Positions 1 to 9,068 of a stretch of 64,000 nt of DNA are shown in pieces; position 1 is the first letter of the stretch, and every line of letters starts with the position of its first letter. Below the pieces are notes generated by a model. That model was not told the origin of the DNA, did not search any database, and saw only the letters and a list, made by a program, of their open reading frames with translations. The DNA comes from an uncultured Bacteroidales bacterium (GTDB lineage: Bacteria; Bacteroidota; Bacteroidia; Bacteroidales; UBA932): assembly GCA_934717185.1 (NCBI GenBank), contig CAKUYQ010000008.1, positions 32,602 through 96,601 of the forward strand, read 5' to 3'. The position numbers were made by a program, and so were the translations under genes.

Positions 1-545
1 TCACCCAAACTATATGGCCGTACGTATGTTGTCCATTTGGCAAGACTGTTTATTGCAACGCTATAATTATCAGATAATTGTGCTTTTTCTACAGTAAAGA
101 TGTCTCCGGCCTTGTTGAAAGCGGCAATGGATAGCGGTGAACAGGATGTTTTGTCGGGAAGAAGAGGAATATTCATTTCCTTAAAAGCCCCGTTTAACAG
201 CTCAATCTGCGGTGAGACTACAGCAATTGCCTTTCCATTTTGGTATGCCTCCCGGGTCTTGTCTGCATTGAGGTCCTCCTGCCCTATAAACAGAATATCG
301 GCACTCTGCAAATCTGCAGGGCCACCTTTGAACCTTGTTGCCACTTGGGCAGCAAATTCTCCGTTAAGCGATGGCGATAGAATACAGAACGAATAATCTG
401 TTGTGTTAGCCTCACTTGAGGGTTTTGTGTCTATTATTTCCAATTCATTATTGCTCTCTACTCCGCTGTTTTTATTGCATGAAACGATTAAAGTAACAGC
501 AGCCAAAGCAATTGAAATCTTAAATATATGTATGTATTTTTCCAT
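1..545 (-). CDS. lipoprotein, partial (runs off left edge)
   Basis: Reading from an ATG at 545 on the minus strand, an uninterrupted frame of about 181 codons runs off the window. The N-terminus is a lipoprotein signal (hydrophobic segment, then LIVSC with Cys at residue 23), so the product should be lipid-anchored in the envelope. The rest (residues 55-181) reads like a small alpha/beta domain (segments ADILFIGQED, KAIAVVSPQ) ending in NSLAKWTTYV. The same order is seen in the N-terminal part of the upstream gene at 561-2207 (KVLVLLNPSDEHI, then NGLVNWINDV), so the two look like paralogues; this is my own alignment by eye. The gene starts 15 bases after its neighbour stops, so both are probably one transcript. 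The frame contains one copy of the dispersed 12-mer at 150-161, read as LPDK. Function unknown. Confidence 0.8.
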   Translation of the reverse strand, partial: MEKYIHIFKISIALAAVTLIVSCNKNSGVESNNELEIIDTKPSSEANTTDYSFCILSPSLNGEFAAQVATRFKGGPADLQSADILFIGQEDLNADKTREAYQNGKAIAVVSPQIELLNGAFKEMNIPLLPDKTSCSPLSIAAFNKAGDIFTVEKAQLSDNYSVAINSLAKWTTYVRPYSLG

Positions 546-560
546 AACAGTTGTCTCCAA

Positions 561-2207
561 TTATTTTTTCTCAAAACCGTATCCGGAAGCCAATTTTACG
601 GTACCTCCGGCGAGTACCTTAAAGTTTTTGGTATACTTGTAAGTTGTAAATTTGCTCTCACCGCTCTTCATAATATCACATTCAAGCGTATACTCGCCCG
701 TTGGAACATATTTGGTAAAAGAACCGCCGAATGCGAATTGATCCCTTATAAGAATCTCCGGATATTCGGGGTGAGTTACACTCTTAAGACGTATATTGGA
801 TAGGTGCGAATTATTCTCTGTATTTATTAACATAAAATTACCCGTAGAATACCTGCTTGGCTTTCCAATAGGTAATTTCACCTCATAATCCGGAATTGCA
901 AACTCCAAATCGTGATAATCCGCCATTGACGAATACATGTACGAAGCGCCATATACAAAATTGGATAGCCGCAGTTTTGCGTAGTAGCTCTTGCTATTGT
1001 CGTTGTCTGCTGTTGGAACGGCCCATATCCATGTACTGTAGAAGGTCGCTGTCTTAACGGAAATAGCCTGAGGTGGGTTTATCTTGATACCCAAGTTGTA
1101 TGATGGCAAATTATTTACAATATAATCGTACGAAACCGCAGAACCGGTATGATTGCTTATAATGTCGCAGTCATTCACTGTCCTTGATGTTGATGATGAG
1201 TGGGATACGCCACCGCTTAATGTTGCAGAGGGATCCGTTCCACCCGTAATTGCACCACCGAACGAGAAACTCCAGTCTGAATTATAGGTAGTTGAACCAA
1301 CTACTGTTTCCGGAGACGGAGTCTGTATAAACTGCCCCACAGATGAGCCGTTTGCATCAACTATGCTTATATCGGAGTGCATCTTCTTCCAATAGAAGCC
1401 GCAGATTCTTGCCCTAACACCTCCATGCTTCTTTTCAAAGTTACCGCTGTACATCTTGTCTGAGACAATGGATATGGTAGACTCAACAATATAGTAATCC
1501 ATTCCTGTGGAGCCGTTTCCTCCAAAGCCGTGAAGAGGGTAGACGATAAGCCCCAATTCTACCACTCCGCTTCCCGACAATTTATCCACTTTTGAGAAGA
1601 GAACATGGGTAATCTCTTTATCCTTAAGCTCATAGTTGTAGTTGTGAGTTACAAAGCATTTTTCGAATATGGATTGAGGGTCAACCCCAAGCAGATCGTT
1701 ATGGATAACATCATTAATCCAGTTAACCAACCCGTTCATAGATTCGGAATATGTAATGTTACCTACCGGCGTAGGTATCATGCAATGCTCACCGTCTGCA
1801 TTGTATGCAATAAAGAGTACTTTTGCACTATTTGTGTTTTCAGGTGCAAACTGTCTGATATGTTCATCAGATGGATTTAAAAGTACCAAAACCTTATTAG
1901 AGTCGCAAAAATTCTCTGCCAGCTCCACCGTAAGCTCGTTATCATTAACAAAAGCGACCTTTGCAAAATCTGGAGAATTTACCCTGTTTTTAGTGCGTTT
2001 AGCTATTGCTGCTGAAATTTCGGTTTCAATATTCTGCGAGATATAAACAGGATAATTTATTTTGCTCTCCTGTTCTATAGAACTATTCTCTATATATTCC
2101 CCGTCAATAGTCCCTTCGCTGTCAAATTTATTACAACCGGAGATAAACAAGACAAGCGCAAACAGAGTTGTGCTAAATATGGACGCGTATATTTTTTTCA
2201 TAGGCAA
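561..2207 (-). CDS. lipoprotein with leukocidin-like pore-forming domain (putative)
   Basis: 548-residue lipoprotein; the lipobox FISGC puts the anchored Cys at residue 25. The start could equally be the ATG two codons later (2201). Residues about 40-190 form an alpha/beta N-terminal domain. From about 205 the protein becomes beta-rich and carries features of the leukocidin/hemolysin beta-pore family: paired strands with aromatic residues, then a Gly/Ser-rich alternating stretch (WSFSFGGAITGG ... LSGGVSHSSSTSRTVND, roughly 300-345) placed where the membrane-spanning stem lies in alpha-hemolysin, then a rim-like Trp-rich strand (TWIWAVP). About 100 C-terminal residues look like a further beta domain. 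The match is by pattern, not by search. A related lipoprotein follows immediately, which would fit a two-component toxin. Copy A of the mobile-like element ends 11 bases upstream of the start. Confidence 0.6.
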   Translation of the reverse strand: MPMKKIYASIFSTTLFALVLFISGCNKFDSEGTIDGEYIENSSIEQESKINYPVYISQNIETEISAAIAKRTKNRVNSPDFAKVAFVNDNELTVELAENFCDSNKVLVLLNPSDEHIRQFAPENTNSAKVLFIAYNADGEHCMIPTPVGNITYSESMNGLVNWINDVIHNDLLGVDPQSIFEKCFVTHNYNYELKDKEITHVLFSKVDKLSGSGVVELGLIVYPLHGFGGNGSTGMDYYIVESTISIVSDKMYSGNFEKKHGGVRARICGFYWKKMHSDISIVDANGSSVGQFIQTPSPETVVGSTTYNSDWSFSFGGAITGGTDPSATLSGGVSHSSSTSRTVNDCDIISNHTGSAVSYDYIVNNLPSYNLGIKINPPQAISVKTATFYSTWIWAVPTADNDNSKSYYAKLRLSNFVYGASYMYSSMADYHDLEFAIPDYEVKLPIGKPSRYSTGNFMLINTENNSHLSNIRLKSVTHPEYPEILIRDQFAFGGSFTKYVPTGEYTLECDIMKSGESKFTTYKYTKNFKVLAGGTVKLASGYGFEKK

Positions 2208-2217
2208 CTGTGTATTT

Positions 2218-2326
2218 AGTAATCTTAAAAAAATAACTTGGTACTCTTTAATTGTCTTTTCGGTCTATATTCCTTTTCTCAAAAATACTGCTAAATCTTT
2301 ACCAACTTATTTTTTTAACGCTTACT
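2218..2326 (-). mobile_element. MITE-like element, copy A (short form)
   Basis: 109-bp element bounded by imperfect inverted ends (GTAATCTTAAAAAAATAACT at one side, the complement of GTAAGCGTTAAAAAATAAGT at the other). The same trinucleotide, TTA, flanks both sides, which looks like a 3-bp target duplication. It lacks the internal module with the GTGCCACCGGCAC hairpin that copies C, D and E carry. The GTAATC end faces the start codon of the lipoprotein gene at 2207. Confidence 0.75.
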
Positions 2327-2515
2327 TATAGTGGTTTATTAAAGTCTAACAAGAATACAAAAATTATTTTCAATAATAACTCTAAAAATTTCTTATAAAA
2401 TTTAGGCAGCTCCTGTCAATCTCTAATTGATTAGAGCCATCTCGGACAAATATATAAATTTTATTTAATATTTCCACAACTTATAGTAAATTTGTACTGT
2501 ACATATACTTGAATT

Positions 2516-4180
2516 ATGGTAAAAATATTTTGCAAGAACACAGGAACTTTCAAATACTTTGAGGAGGGAACACCGCTTTTGGATATGGTAGATGAATTCG
2601 ATTTTCCAAAACCGTATCAAATCCTCTCCGCTAAGGTCAACAATGTTTCGGAAGGGTTAAAATACAGAGCTTACAAAAACAGGGATGTGGAGTTTTTGGA
2701 TTATACATCCTACAGCGGCCGCCGCGTCTATTCACGCTCGCTATGCTTCCTTTTAAGCAAATCTGCAAGGGATATCTTTCCCGGGTGCAGGATAGTTATG
2801 CGCAGACCAATATCAAAAGGATATTTCTGTACACTTACGAAAGCAGATAATACACCTGTCACAGAGGATGATATAAAAAAGATTCGTGCACGGATGCAGG
2901 AAATTGTATCCAAAGATCTTCCTTTTCACAGATATGAGGTTCAGAGCAGTGAAGCCATTGCACTGTTTAAAGAACTTGGGTACAATGACAAAGTAAAACT
3001 ATTGGAATCTACAGGTGAGGCTTATGTTAAATATTACACTTTGGAAGACAGTGCAGATTACTACTATGATGCCCTTCTACCATCTACAGGATACCTTAAT
3101 GTGTGGAATTTGGAGCCATACAGAGGAGGTATGCTGCTCAGGATTCCAAACAGGCACAAGCCAAACGAACTTGCCCCATTCTTGGAACAGCCAAAGACAT
3201 TTGACGTATTTTCAGAAAACCTCAGATGGAATTTCATTATGGGACTGGAGAATGTAGGGGATGTGAACCAGGCCTGCAAGGAGGGAAAGGCAAGCGACCT
3301 TATTCAGATAGCTGAGGCCTTGCAGGATAGGAAGATAGTGCAGATTGCAGAGGAGATAGACAGACGTAGCAGAGAGGGTGGAGAGGTAAAAATAGTACTT
3401 ATAACCGGTCCGAGCAGCAGTGGAAAGAGTACATTCTGCAAAAAACTTAGCATTCAGCTTATGGCTTGCGGAATACACCCTATCTCTTTCTCTACAGATG
3501 ATTATTTTGTAAACAGAGTTGACACACCTAAACTTCCCGACGGTACATACGATTTTGATAATTTTGATACTGTAGACCATGATGCTCTGCAGGCAGATGT
3601 TCTTAAACTTTTAAAAGGGGAGACTGTACAAATACCTGAATTCAATTTCGTTACCGGTATAAGAGAGTACAACGGCAAGACACTTGAACTTACTCCGGGA
3701 ACTGTATTGCTTATAGAGGGAATACATGCCCTTAACCCAAATCTTACCAATCTTATTCCCGACAAAAATAAATTTAAAATATTCATAAACACAGTTACAA
3801 GTATTGCCTTGGATGACCATAACTGCATCCCTACAAGTGACAACAGACTGTTGAGAAGAATAATAAGAGATGCAAACAAAGGCGCCTTTACAGCATTGGA
3901 AACAATTAAGAACTGGCCGAATGTAAGACGAGAGGAGGTTAAATGGATCTATCCTTACCAGGAGAATGCAGATGTGATATTCAACTCTGCCTATCTGTTA
4001 GAGTTTGCCGTACTTAGAGCACATGCAGAACAGATACTTCGCACAGTTCCCAAGTGTGTTCCGGAATATAGCGAAGCACACAGGTTGCTTAAGTTTCTAA
4101 ACTACTTTACTCCGGTATCAGACAAAGATGTTCCACCTACATCCATTATGAGGAGCGTAATAAACGGAAATAAGATATAA
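2516..4180 (+). CDS. uridine kinase-like nucleoside kinase with ThrRS-like N-terminal domain
   Basis: 554 residues. The C-terminal part is a P-loop kinase of the phosphoribulokinase/uridine kinase family: Walker A GPSSSGKST at 298-306, then STDDYF, then LIEGIHALNP, typical of uridine kinases, so it probably phosphorylates a nucleoside or related sugar using ATP. The N-terminal 200 residues resemble the TGS/second-additional domain of threonyl-tRNA synthetase, an arrangement common in Bacteroidetes and Firmicutes nucleoside kinases. The length agrees with that family. It stands alone, with a -7-like box TAAATTTG at 2487-2494 and a strong terminator after the stop. It carries one copy of the dispersed motif at 3756. 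True substrate not known. Confidence 0.85.
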   Translation: MVKIFCKNTGTFKYFEEGTPLLDMVDEFDFPKPYQILSAKVNNVSEGLKYRAYKNRDVEFLDYTSYSGRRVYSRSLCFLLSKSARDIFPGCRIVMRRPISKGYFCTLTKADNTPVTEDDIKKIRARMQEIVSKDLPFHRYEVQSSEAIALFKELGYNDKVKLLESTGEAYVKYYTLEDSADYYYDALLPSTGYLNVWNLEPYRGGMLLRIPNRHKPNELAPFLEQPKTFDVFSENLRWNFIMGLENVGDVNQACKEGKASDLIQIAEALQDRKIVQIAEEIDRRSREGGEVKIVLITGPSSSGKSTFCKKLSIQLMACGIHPISFSTDDYFVNRVDTPKLPDGTYDFDNFDTVDHDALQADVLKLLKGETVQIPEFNFVTGIREYNGKTLELTPGTVLLIEGIHALNPNLTNLIPDKNKFKIFINTVTSIALDDHNCIPTSDNRLLRRIIRDANKGAFTALETIKNWPNVRREEVKWIYPYQENADVIFNSAYLLEFAVLRAHAEQILRTVPKCVPEYSEAHRLLKFLNYFTPVSDKDVPPTSIMRSVINGNKI

Positions 4181-4181
4181 A

Positions 4182-4216
4182 AAAGAAACGGTCATTTTCT
4201 TTCTGACCGTTTCTTT
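4182..4216. terminator. bidirectional terminator
   Basis: AAAGAAACGGTCA is followed by a 9-base loop and TGACCGTTTCTTT: a perfect 13-bp stem flanked by A and T tracts, lying between two convergent genes, so it can serve both. Confidence 0.9.
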
Positions 4217-5503
4217 TTATAGTTCAAAATCGTTGTCAATACAGAAATCCAGCAATTCGGTAATTTTTTCTTTATCCATATGCTGGCCAATAAAGACTAT
4301 CTTTACCATTCGGTCTCCATATTTGTCATCCCAATCCTTAACAATGCTTGGATCCTGTGCCGCCATCTGTAGCAGCTCCTCCTCCGGTGCAGTAGCATAC
4401 CACTGCCCGGCCTCTTTCAAGGTCTTCTGTACCCCTGCCTGCTCAAACAGATATGACATGTCGGGATTATCATTAAAATAAACAACACCTTTGGCTCTGA
4501 TTACACTTGCCGGCCATCTCTTGGCCACGAAACTGTCAAATCTGTTTATATCAAAAGGTTTGCGCCGGTAGTAAACAAATGTGCCTATGCCGTACTCCTC
4601 AACCTCCCCCTCACCATGATGATGATGGTGGTGATGATGCCCGTGTTCATCCTCTTCATGTTCATGATGATGCCCATGCTCATGCTCATGTTCATGATGT
4701 TCATCCTCTTCATGCTCGTGATGGTGTTCATGGTGCTCGGATAGCGCCTCATGCTCCTCCTCCTCTGTTGCAGATCTTTCAAGTTCCCGTACCCATCCGG
4801 CAGAGGCTGAAACAGTATTGTAGTCAAACATATTTGTGTTAAGGATTGCAGGAAGCGGAATATCTGCCCAATCGCATTCCATAATTTTTGCCCCGGGCTG
4901 AAGATTCTTAACAATCTCCTTTATTCTGCCAAGCTCCTCCTTGGATACCTCAGAAGCTTTGTTGATTACAACAATATTGCAGAATTCCAATTGCTGAATC
5001 ACCAAGTTCTCTATATCATCTTCATCTATATTCTTTCTCTTTAGCTGTTCACCGCAGGCAAATTCACTCTGCATTCTAAGTGCATCTACCACAGTTACTA
5101 TGGCGTCCAATTTTGGAATACCGTTTTTTGTATAGTGCGGCGGCATTTGCGGAATAGAGCAGATAGTCCTTGCTATAGGTTCAGGTTCGCATATACCGCT
5201 AGCTTCAATGACAATATAATCGAACTTGCCCAACTTTATTATATCTGTAAGTTGCTCCACTAAATCCATTTTTAGGGTACAGCAGATACATCCGTTCTGG
5301 AGGGCTACAAGGCTGTCATCCTTCTTCCCGACAATTCCTCCTTTTTGTATGAGGTCTGCATCTATATTAACTTCCCCAATATCATTTACAATAACTGCGA
5401 ATTTAATACCTCTGTCATTAGACAAAATGTGGTTTACCAATGTGGTTTTGCCGCTCCCCAAATATCCTGTAAGCAGCAAAACAGGTGTCTCTTTTTTTTG
5501 CAT
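4217..5503 (-). CDS. CobW/COG0523-family GTPase metallochaperone with His-rich tract
   Basis: 428 residues of the G3E GTPase family that delivers Zn or other metals to target proteins. Visible parts: P-loop GYLGSGKTT (13-21), the metal-binding CxCC motif (C72, C74, C75), EASGICEP (switch/Walker B area), INKASE (guanine specificity), a very long His/Glu/Asp tract at about residues 244-300, and a CobW C-terminal domain. The His tract and CxCC suggest metal loading. No Zur-type operator was recognised upstream. The gene is convergent with the kinase. It contains a dispersed motif copy at 5324-5335, read as IVGKK on its strand. The metal handled cannot be told from sequence. Confidence 0.92.
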   Translation of the reverse strand: MQKKETPVLLLTGYLGSGKTTLVNHILSNDRGIKFAVIVNDIGEVNIDADLIQKGGIVGKKDDSLVALQNGCICCTLKMDLVEQLTDIIKLGKFDYIVIEASGICEPEPIARTICSIPQMPPHYTKNGIPKLDAIVTVVDALRMQSEFACGEQLKRKNIDEDDIENLVIQQLEFCNIVVINKASEVSKEELGRIKEIVKNLQPGAKIMECDWADIPLPAILNTNMFDYNTVSASAGWVRELERSATEEEEHEALSEHHEHHHEHEEDEHHEHEHEHGHHHEHEEDEHGHHHHHHHHGEGEVEEYGIGTFVYYRRKPFDINRFDSFVAKRWPASVIRAKGVVYFNDNPDMSYLFEQAGVQKTLKEAGQWYATAPEEELLQMAAQDPSIVKDWDDKYGDRMVKIVFIGQHMDKEKITELLDFCIDNDFEL

Positions 5504-5568
5504 TTCTTAACTCCTTTTCTTTCTCGTTCAGCAATAGCCGCAAAAGTAATAATTATTGCAATAAAATG

Positions 5569-5576
5569 TATCTTTG
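5569..5576 (+). promoter_or_regulatory. -7 box of menA promoter
   Basis: TATCTTTG is a perfect Bacteroidetes -7 box (TAnnTTTG) 43 bases before menA. No convincing TTTG -33 box is at the usual 19-21 base distance. Confidence 0.55.
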
Positions 5577-5618
5577 CAACCTATTGAAATGGGCATTGAA
5601 TAGTATAATTGTGTTTAT

Positions 5619-6479
5619 ATGATAAAAGATTGGATAGAGGCAATACGCCCAAGAACTTTGCCGGCATCTGCATCTCCGGTGTTGGTTGCCGGGGCATACG
5701 GATGGCATTTTGACAAGTTTCAACCTGTTGTAATTGGAATATGTTTAGTGTTTGCAATTTTGGCACAGATAGCGTCAAATCTTGCAAATGACTACTTTGA
5801 CTTTAAAAAGGGGATAGATGATGAGCACAGGACAGGTCCCAAGAGGGCGGTTGCAAGCGGAACGATAACACCCAAGGCAATGCTTGTTGCAACATTGGTT
5901 ACTCTTGGCGTTGCCTGTGCCGTGGGCTGTACCCTTATCTGTTATGGAGGATGGATACTTTTACCTGCCGGTGTTATAATAGCGCTGTTTGCACTTGCAT
6001 ATTCTGCGGGGCCTTATCCGCTCTCCTGTCATGGTTTGGGCGATCTTACCGTGTTTGTTTTCTTTGGCCTTATTGCCGTTGATCTTACCTATTTTATTCA
6101 GGCAGAGACAGTTGAGACTATGGTATGGCTTGGAAGTGCAGGAGTAGGTCTTTTGTCTGTAAATATTCTTTTGGTGAATAACTACAGAGATATGGAGAAT
6201 GATGCAAAGGCTCACAAAATAACAACCGTTGTTATGTTTGGCAGACAATGGGCCGAGCTTACATATTTAGTTAACGGGATTGCGGCAGTATGGCTTGCAT
6301 CTTACGAAAAACCTGTAATTGCACTATTTCTTATTCCATATCTTGTCATTCATTACTTTACATGGAAACAGATGAGGCATAAACGAGATTTCAAATTGAA
6401 TCCTGTGTTGGGTAAAACTGCAAGGAATCTGCTTTTATTTTCATTGTTACTGATTTTGGCACTTGTGTGTTTACCTTAG
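5619..6479 (+). CDS. menA: 1,4-dihydroxy-2-naphthoate polyprenyltransferase
   Basis: 286-residue integral membrane enzyme of the UbiA superfamily. It attaches the polyprenyl tail to 1,4-dihydroxy-2-naphthoate to give demethylmenaquinone. The N-terminus (WIEAIRPRTLPAS) and the first Asp-rich motif NDYFDFKKGID (prenyl diphosphate/Mg binding) match MenA; a second motif, NNYRDMENDAKAHK, lies near residues 187-200. Eight or nine hydrophobic segments are evident. The gene is 13 kb from the rest of the men genes, so it is transcribed separately. The start follows a perfect -7 box by about 40 bases. Identification is strong. Confidence 0.95.
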   Translation: MIKDWIEAIRPRTLPASASPVLVAGAYGWHFDKFQPVVIGICLVFAILAQIASNLANDYFDFKKGIDDEHRTGPKRAVASGTITPKAMLVATLVTLGVACAVGCTLICYGGWILLPAGVIIALFALAYSAGPYPLSCHGLGDLTVFVFFGLIAVDLTYFIQAETVETMVWLGSAGVGLLSVNILLVNNYRDMENDAKAHKITTVVMFGRQWAELTYLVNGIAAVWLASYEKPVIALFLIPYLVIHYFTWKQMRHKRDFKLNPVLGKTARNLLLFSLLLILALVCLP

Positions 6480-6481
6480 GC

Positions 6482-6650
6482 TTAGAATTTAGTTGAAAGT
6501 GTATAGTGTACAGAGAGTATAGAAGGTAAAGAGGGTAGAGAGTGTAGAGAGTGTAAAGAAAGTAAAGAGAGTAGAGAAAACTTTTGCATTGTCATTGGAG
6601 ATTTATAAGCAATAGAGAGTATTGAATGTAAAAAGCGAAGGCTAAAGCCG
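6482..6650. repeat. low-complexity intergenic repeat (GTAGAGA/GTATAG units, GCTAAAGCC)
   Basis: Between menA and the next gene the DNA consists of imperfect units such as GTAGAGAGTGTA and GTAAAGA, then GGCTAAAGCC near the end. Similar tracts recur at other gene boundaries in the window. It encodes nothing convincing. Confidence 0.6.
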
Positions 6651-6669
6651 AGACTATCTATAAATACAA

Positions 6670-6702
6670 TTGACAGCATTTTACAAATAATACTTAGATT
6701 TG
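6670..6702 (+). promoter_or_regulatory. promoter of small lipoprotein gene
   Basis: TTG at 6670-6672 and TAGATTTG at 6695-6702 with a 22-base spacer approximate the Bacteroidetes TTTG-N19-21-TAnnTTTG promoter. It lies 38 bases before the ATG at 6741. Confidence 0.55.
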
Positions 6703-6740
6703 CAACCTAAATTTAAGATCACGTAATAAAAATTATCATA

Positions 6741-7208
6741 ATGAAAAAATTATTTCAAATTGTATTGATGTTTGTTTTTGCTGCTTTATGTTCCTGCAGC
6801 AGCGATAGTGAAGAGACTGTTATTTACAGAATCTATTTTTCTGATGCTACAGAAGGATTTATGGGAAGTACAGATAGTGAGGCTTATTCTGTGTACAGCT
6901 CCATAAAATCCGGTATAGTTGAATTTGAGAAAAAATATTGCGGTGAATGGAGTTATGTTGTGAAAGAGGGTGATTACGACTCAAGTGACAAGAGTGCAAG
7001 CTCTAAATTTGAAGATGTAACCAATTACTTTAAGAATTTTGAGATAGCTGCCAATGATAAATTGGCAAATTTGCCATCTACCGGGAGCAACGAGTTTAAA
7101 TTTGCAGGAAAGTTGGTTATCACAAGATTGTCATCAAAAGGGGAGGGGGAACAGCTTTTGAACAGTTATAGTTACTCATTTGATTTTGGGAACAATAAAG
7201 AACTTTAA
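6741..7208 (+). CDS. small lipoprotein, function unknown
   Basis: 155 residues with a lipoprotein signal peptide (hydrophobic run, then ALCSCSS; anchored Cys near residue 18-20). The mature part is acidic and Ser-rich, with alternating beta-like strands and no motif that I recognise. It stands alone, with its own promoter and a terminator behind it. Probably a surface or periplasmic accessory protein. Confidence 0.75.
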   Translation: MKKLFQIVLMFVFAALCSCSSDSEETVIYRIYFSDATEGFMGSTDSEAYSVYSSIKSGIVEFEKKYCGEWSYVVKEGDYDSSDKSASSKFEDVTNYFKNFEIAANDKLANLPSTGSNEFKFAGKLVITRLSSKGEGEQLLNSYSYSFDFGNNKEL

Positions 7209-7226
7209 AAAAGTAAAAATACTAAT

Positions 7227-7262
7227 AAAAGGGATGGCCGAAATTAGCGGTCATCCCCTTTA
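7227..7262. terminator. bidirectional terminator
   Basis: AAAAGGGATGGCC pairs with GGTCATCCCCTTTT (one bulge), flanked by A and T tracts, between the convergent lipoprotein and dxs-like genes. Confidence 0.8.
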
Positions 7263-7298
7263 TTTTTAAATAAGCCGGCTAAGAAGCGGACTTTTTTA

Positions 7299-9068
7299 TT
7301 ATAGATTTTTAAGGACATCCTCTGCAATCTGCGGAGCAGTAAGCCTGTTGGCTTCCAGCAACTCTCTTATATTGTATCTATCCTCAAACTGCTTACGCTC
7401 ACCTCTCACCAAAACCTTCATATTGGTGTTGCCGTAATATCTTGCAATCTTCTCACCCCATCCGCCATCAATCTGGCCATCTTCGAGTGTAACTACTAAA
7501 CTATGATTAGCCTTTAGAGCATCCAAAGCCTCTGTATCCAATGAGGTAATGATTCTTGGGTTTACTACCGTTGCATCTATGTTATGCTCTTTTAGAAGTT
7601 CTGCTGCCTTAACTGCCAAATGATAGTATGTTCCGAGTCCAAGTATGGCTACCTTGTTACCTTTACGTGTTATCTCATATTTTGGTCTTGACCAATCTAC
7701 CTTATTGCCTGCAAGATATTCCTCTACCTCTTTGCGCTTTGCAACACCGTTTACAGGAACCCTTATTGCAACGGGATGCTCACGGTATTCAATAGCCCAT
7801 GTCATCATATCCAAGTATTCCTCTTTGCATGTTGGTGCCAAATAGATAAGATTGGGAATATTGCACAAAAGCGGAATATCGTAGAAACATGTATGTGTAA
7901 CATCGTTCATGCTCTCTATACCGCCCCAGAATACAAGCATAAGAGCAGGGTTATTGTTTATGCAAAGATCCTGAGAAAGCTGGTCGTATGTTCTTTGGAT
8001 GAATGTACTGTAAACACCCCATACAGGTTTGCCACCCCTTTTGGCAATACCGGAAGACATTGCAACGGCAGTCTCCTCTGCAATTCCAACATCTACAAAC
8101 TGTTTTCCTGCACGTTTCCTGCGTTCTGCATTAAATCCAAACACAGCCGGTGTTCCGGATGTTATTGCAACCAAGCCGGGATTTGAAGGCATCTTTTCAA
8201 GAAGGTATTCAGCAGTTATTGTCCCATAATCTTCACCCTCTGCTTTGAATTTGCTTTCGCCTGTTTTAAGATCGAAAGGCATTCCCCAATGCCATGACTC
8301 CTTGTCCTGCTCCGCAAACTTAAGACCCTTTCCTTTTAGAGTATTAATATGAACTACAACAGGATGGTCTATATCTTTAACTGTTTTAAAAGCCTCTACC
8401 AAAGATGCTACGTTATTGCCATCACCAACATAGATATAATCCAATCCCATAGATCTGAATAGGTTGCACTCTGCCTTTCCGTTTGTTTCACGCAGGAGCA
8501 TAAGGTTATCATAAAGACCCCCATGATTCTCTGCAATGGACATCTGGTTGTCGTTCACAATAATTATAAAGTTGCTCTTAAGCTCGGAACCGGCAACATC
8601 TAACCCCTCAAGCGCCTCACCTCCGCTCAATGAGCCATCTCCAATTACAGCAATGACATTCTCTTTACCGCCAAGCAGATCTCTTCCCTTTACAAGGCCG
8701 CATGCAAGGCTGACAGAGGTAGATGTGTGTCCTATAACAAAATGGTCGTGCTCGCTCTCAGAAGGTTCGCTATAACCGGAAACATCGTCGTAGTGTGCAG
8801 CATCCATAAAAGCCTCTTTTCTGCCTGTGAGAATCTTGTGCGGATAGCTTTGGTGCGATACGTCAAATACAATTTTATCTTCCGGAGAATTGAATACATA
8901 GTGCAATGCAACAGTTGCTTCTACCATACCCAAATTAGGACCAATATGTCCTCCATGCTCGCTCACTTTCTGCAACAGGTAATGACGGGTCTCATCTGCA
9001 AGAACATTAAGTTCTTCCATGTTAAGTTTCTTAATATCGGCCGGGCCGTTAATCTTCTCTATATACAT
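7299..9068 (-). CDS. dxs: 1-deoxy-D-xylulose-5-phosphate synthase family protein (divergent)
   Basis: 589-residue thiamine-diphosphate enzyme with Dxs layout: catalytic His in GGHIGPNLG (H41), the Dxs hallmark DVSHQSYPHKILTGR, the ThDP/Mg motif GDGS...NDN (143-174), a pyrimidine-domain Glu in DVGIAEETA, then the transketolase C-terminal domain. Dxs condenses pyruvate and glyceraldehyde-3-phosphate in the MEP pathway. It differs from classical Dxs: it is about 30-40 residues shorter, because the linker after NDNQMSI is trimmed, and the normally invariant DRAG(I/L)VG is FWGGIES here, losing the Arg linked to substrate phosphate binding. The later Arg in AIRVP is kept. It may be a paralogue with an altered acceptor, or a lineage-specific Dxs. 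A -7 box TATGTTTG (9141-9148, minus strand) lies upstream. Confidence 0.82.
   Translation of the reverse strand: MYIEKINGPADIKKLNMEELNVLADETRHYLLQKVSEHGGHIGPNLGMVEATVALHYVFNSPEDKIVFDVSHQSYPHKILTGRKEAFMDAAHYDDVSGYSEPSESEHDHFVIGHTSTSVSLACGLVKGRDLLGGKENVIAVIGDGSLSGGEALEGLDVAGSELKSNFIIIVNDNQMSIAENHGGLYDNLMLLRETNGKAECNLFRSMGLDYIYVGDGNNVASLVEAFKTVKDIDHPVVVHINTLKGKGLKFAEQDKESWHWGMPFDLKTGESKFKAEGEDYGTITAEYLLEKMPSNPGLVAITSGTPAVFGFNAERRKRAGKQFVDVGIAEETAVAMSSGIAKRGGKPVWGVYSTFIQRTYDQLSQDLCINNNPALMLVFWGGIESMNDVTHTCFYDIPLLCNIPNLIYLAPTCKEEYLDMMTWAIEYREHPVAIRVPVNGVAKRKEVEEYLAGNKVDWSRPKYEITRKGNKVAILGLGTYYHLAVKAAELLKEHNIDATVVNPRIITSLDTEALDALKANHSLVVTLEDGQIDGGWGEKIARYYGNTNMKVLVRGERKQFEDRYNIRELLEANRLTAPQIAEDVLKNL

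Noticed and set aside
150..161. LPDK as a conserved protein motif
   Set aside because: The same DNA is read as FVGK, ASRQ or LSGS elsewhere and also lies between genes, so the constraint is on DNA.
3533..3541. CTTCCCGAC in the kinase gene as a further motif copy
   Set aside because: It diverges after nine bases (GGT instead of AAA) and was not counted; likewise 21865 and 35236.
4585..4740. CAT/ATG-rich stretch in the CobW gene as a DNA repeat of its own
   Set aside because: It is the codon reflection of the His/Glu-rich protein tract; frames on the other strand are shadows.
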